A DNA stretch of 5,709 nucleotides from an uncultured Alistipes sp. (GTDB lineage: Bacteria > Bacteroidota > Bacteroidia > Bacteroidales > Rikenellaceae). The position numbers and the translations under genes are program-made. Location of the stretch: NCBI GenBank assembly GCA_947173915.1, contig CAMWGZ010000079.1, forward strand, positions 1 to 5,709, given 5' to 3'. Under the pieces are notes generated by a model. It was not told the origin of the DNA. It searched no databases and was given only the letters and a program-made list of their open reading frames with translations. Shown here piece by piece: positions 5,707 through 5,709 of this stretch. Numbering within the stretch: position 1 is the first letter of the stretch; each line of letters begins with the position of its first letter.

Positions 5707-5709
5707 ATG
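5707..5709 (+). other. Possible start codon of the next gene, cut by the window edge
   Basis: The final three bases are ATG, preceded by the A-rich CATAA and AAAAAACAAACC, the kind of unstructured leader seen before other starts in this window. Nothing of the coding sequence is visible, so neither the gene nor its product can be confirmed. Confidence 0.3.

Noticed and set aside
1..5709. Mobile elements, CRISPR arrays, tRNA or rRNA genes
   Set aside because: No transposase-like protein, terminal repeats, regularly spaced direct repeats, cloverleaf sequence or rRNA-like sequence was seen on either strand.

Overview
The window looks like chromosomal sequence from a GC-rich member of the Bacteroidales, most likely Alistipes or another Rikenellaceae. 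This is inferred from four things: the Bacteroidales-like N-termini of EtfA and GuaB; GC-rich third codon positions combined with AT-rich start regions; start codons that mostly lack a Shine-Dalgarno sequence; and a TAnnTTTG-type -7 promoter element before guaB. All convincing genes lie on the + strand.

Positions 1-2922 carry an electron-transfer module: the 3' end of etfB, complete etfA, and a 577-residue acyl-CoA dehydrogenase whose ATG shares one base with the etfA stop (TAATG). The dehydrogenase oxidises, or in fermentative settings forms, an acyl-CoA/enoyl-CoA pair, and the EtfAB flavoprotein is its electron partner. The module ends at a strong intrinsic terminator at about 2944-2988.

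Positions 2989-3177 are a GC-rich spacer with no supported gene, ending in an AT-rich leader. Positions 3178-3732 encode a 184-residue exported protein with a signal peptide, a beta-strand-rich body and a C-terminal Phe, as expected for a small outer-membrane beta-barrel. Positions 3733-3926 hold several GC-rich hairpins without a clear terminator, an imperfect inverted repeat, and the guaB promoter.

Positions 3927-5399 are a complete guaB (IMP dehydrogenase, the committed step of GMP synthesis), with all key catalytic motifs. Eighteen bases later, at 5418-5621, is a 67-residue protein with two predicted membrane helices and no recognised family; it is probably co-transcribed with guaB. The window closes with an A-rich stretch and an ATG on the last three bases that may start the next gene.

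Most of the window is ordinary core metabolism. I see no mobile element, CRISPR array, RNA gene or clearly new system. The points most worth a second look are the extended, cysteine-containing C-terminus of the dehydrogenase, the unknown membrane protein behind guaB, and the inverted repeat just upstream of the guaB promoter.
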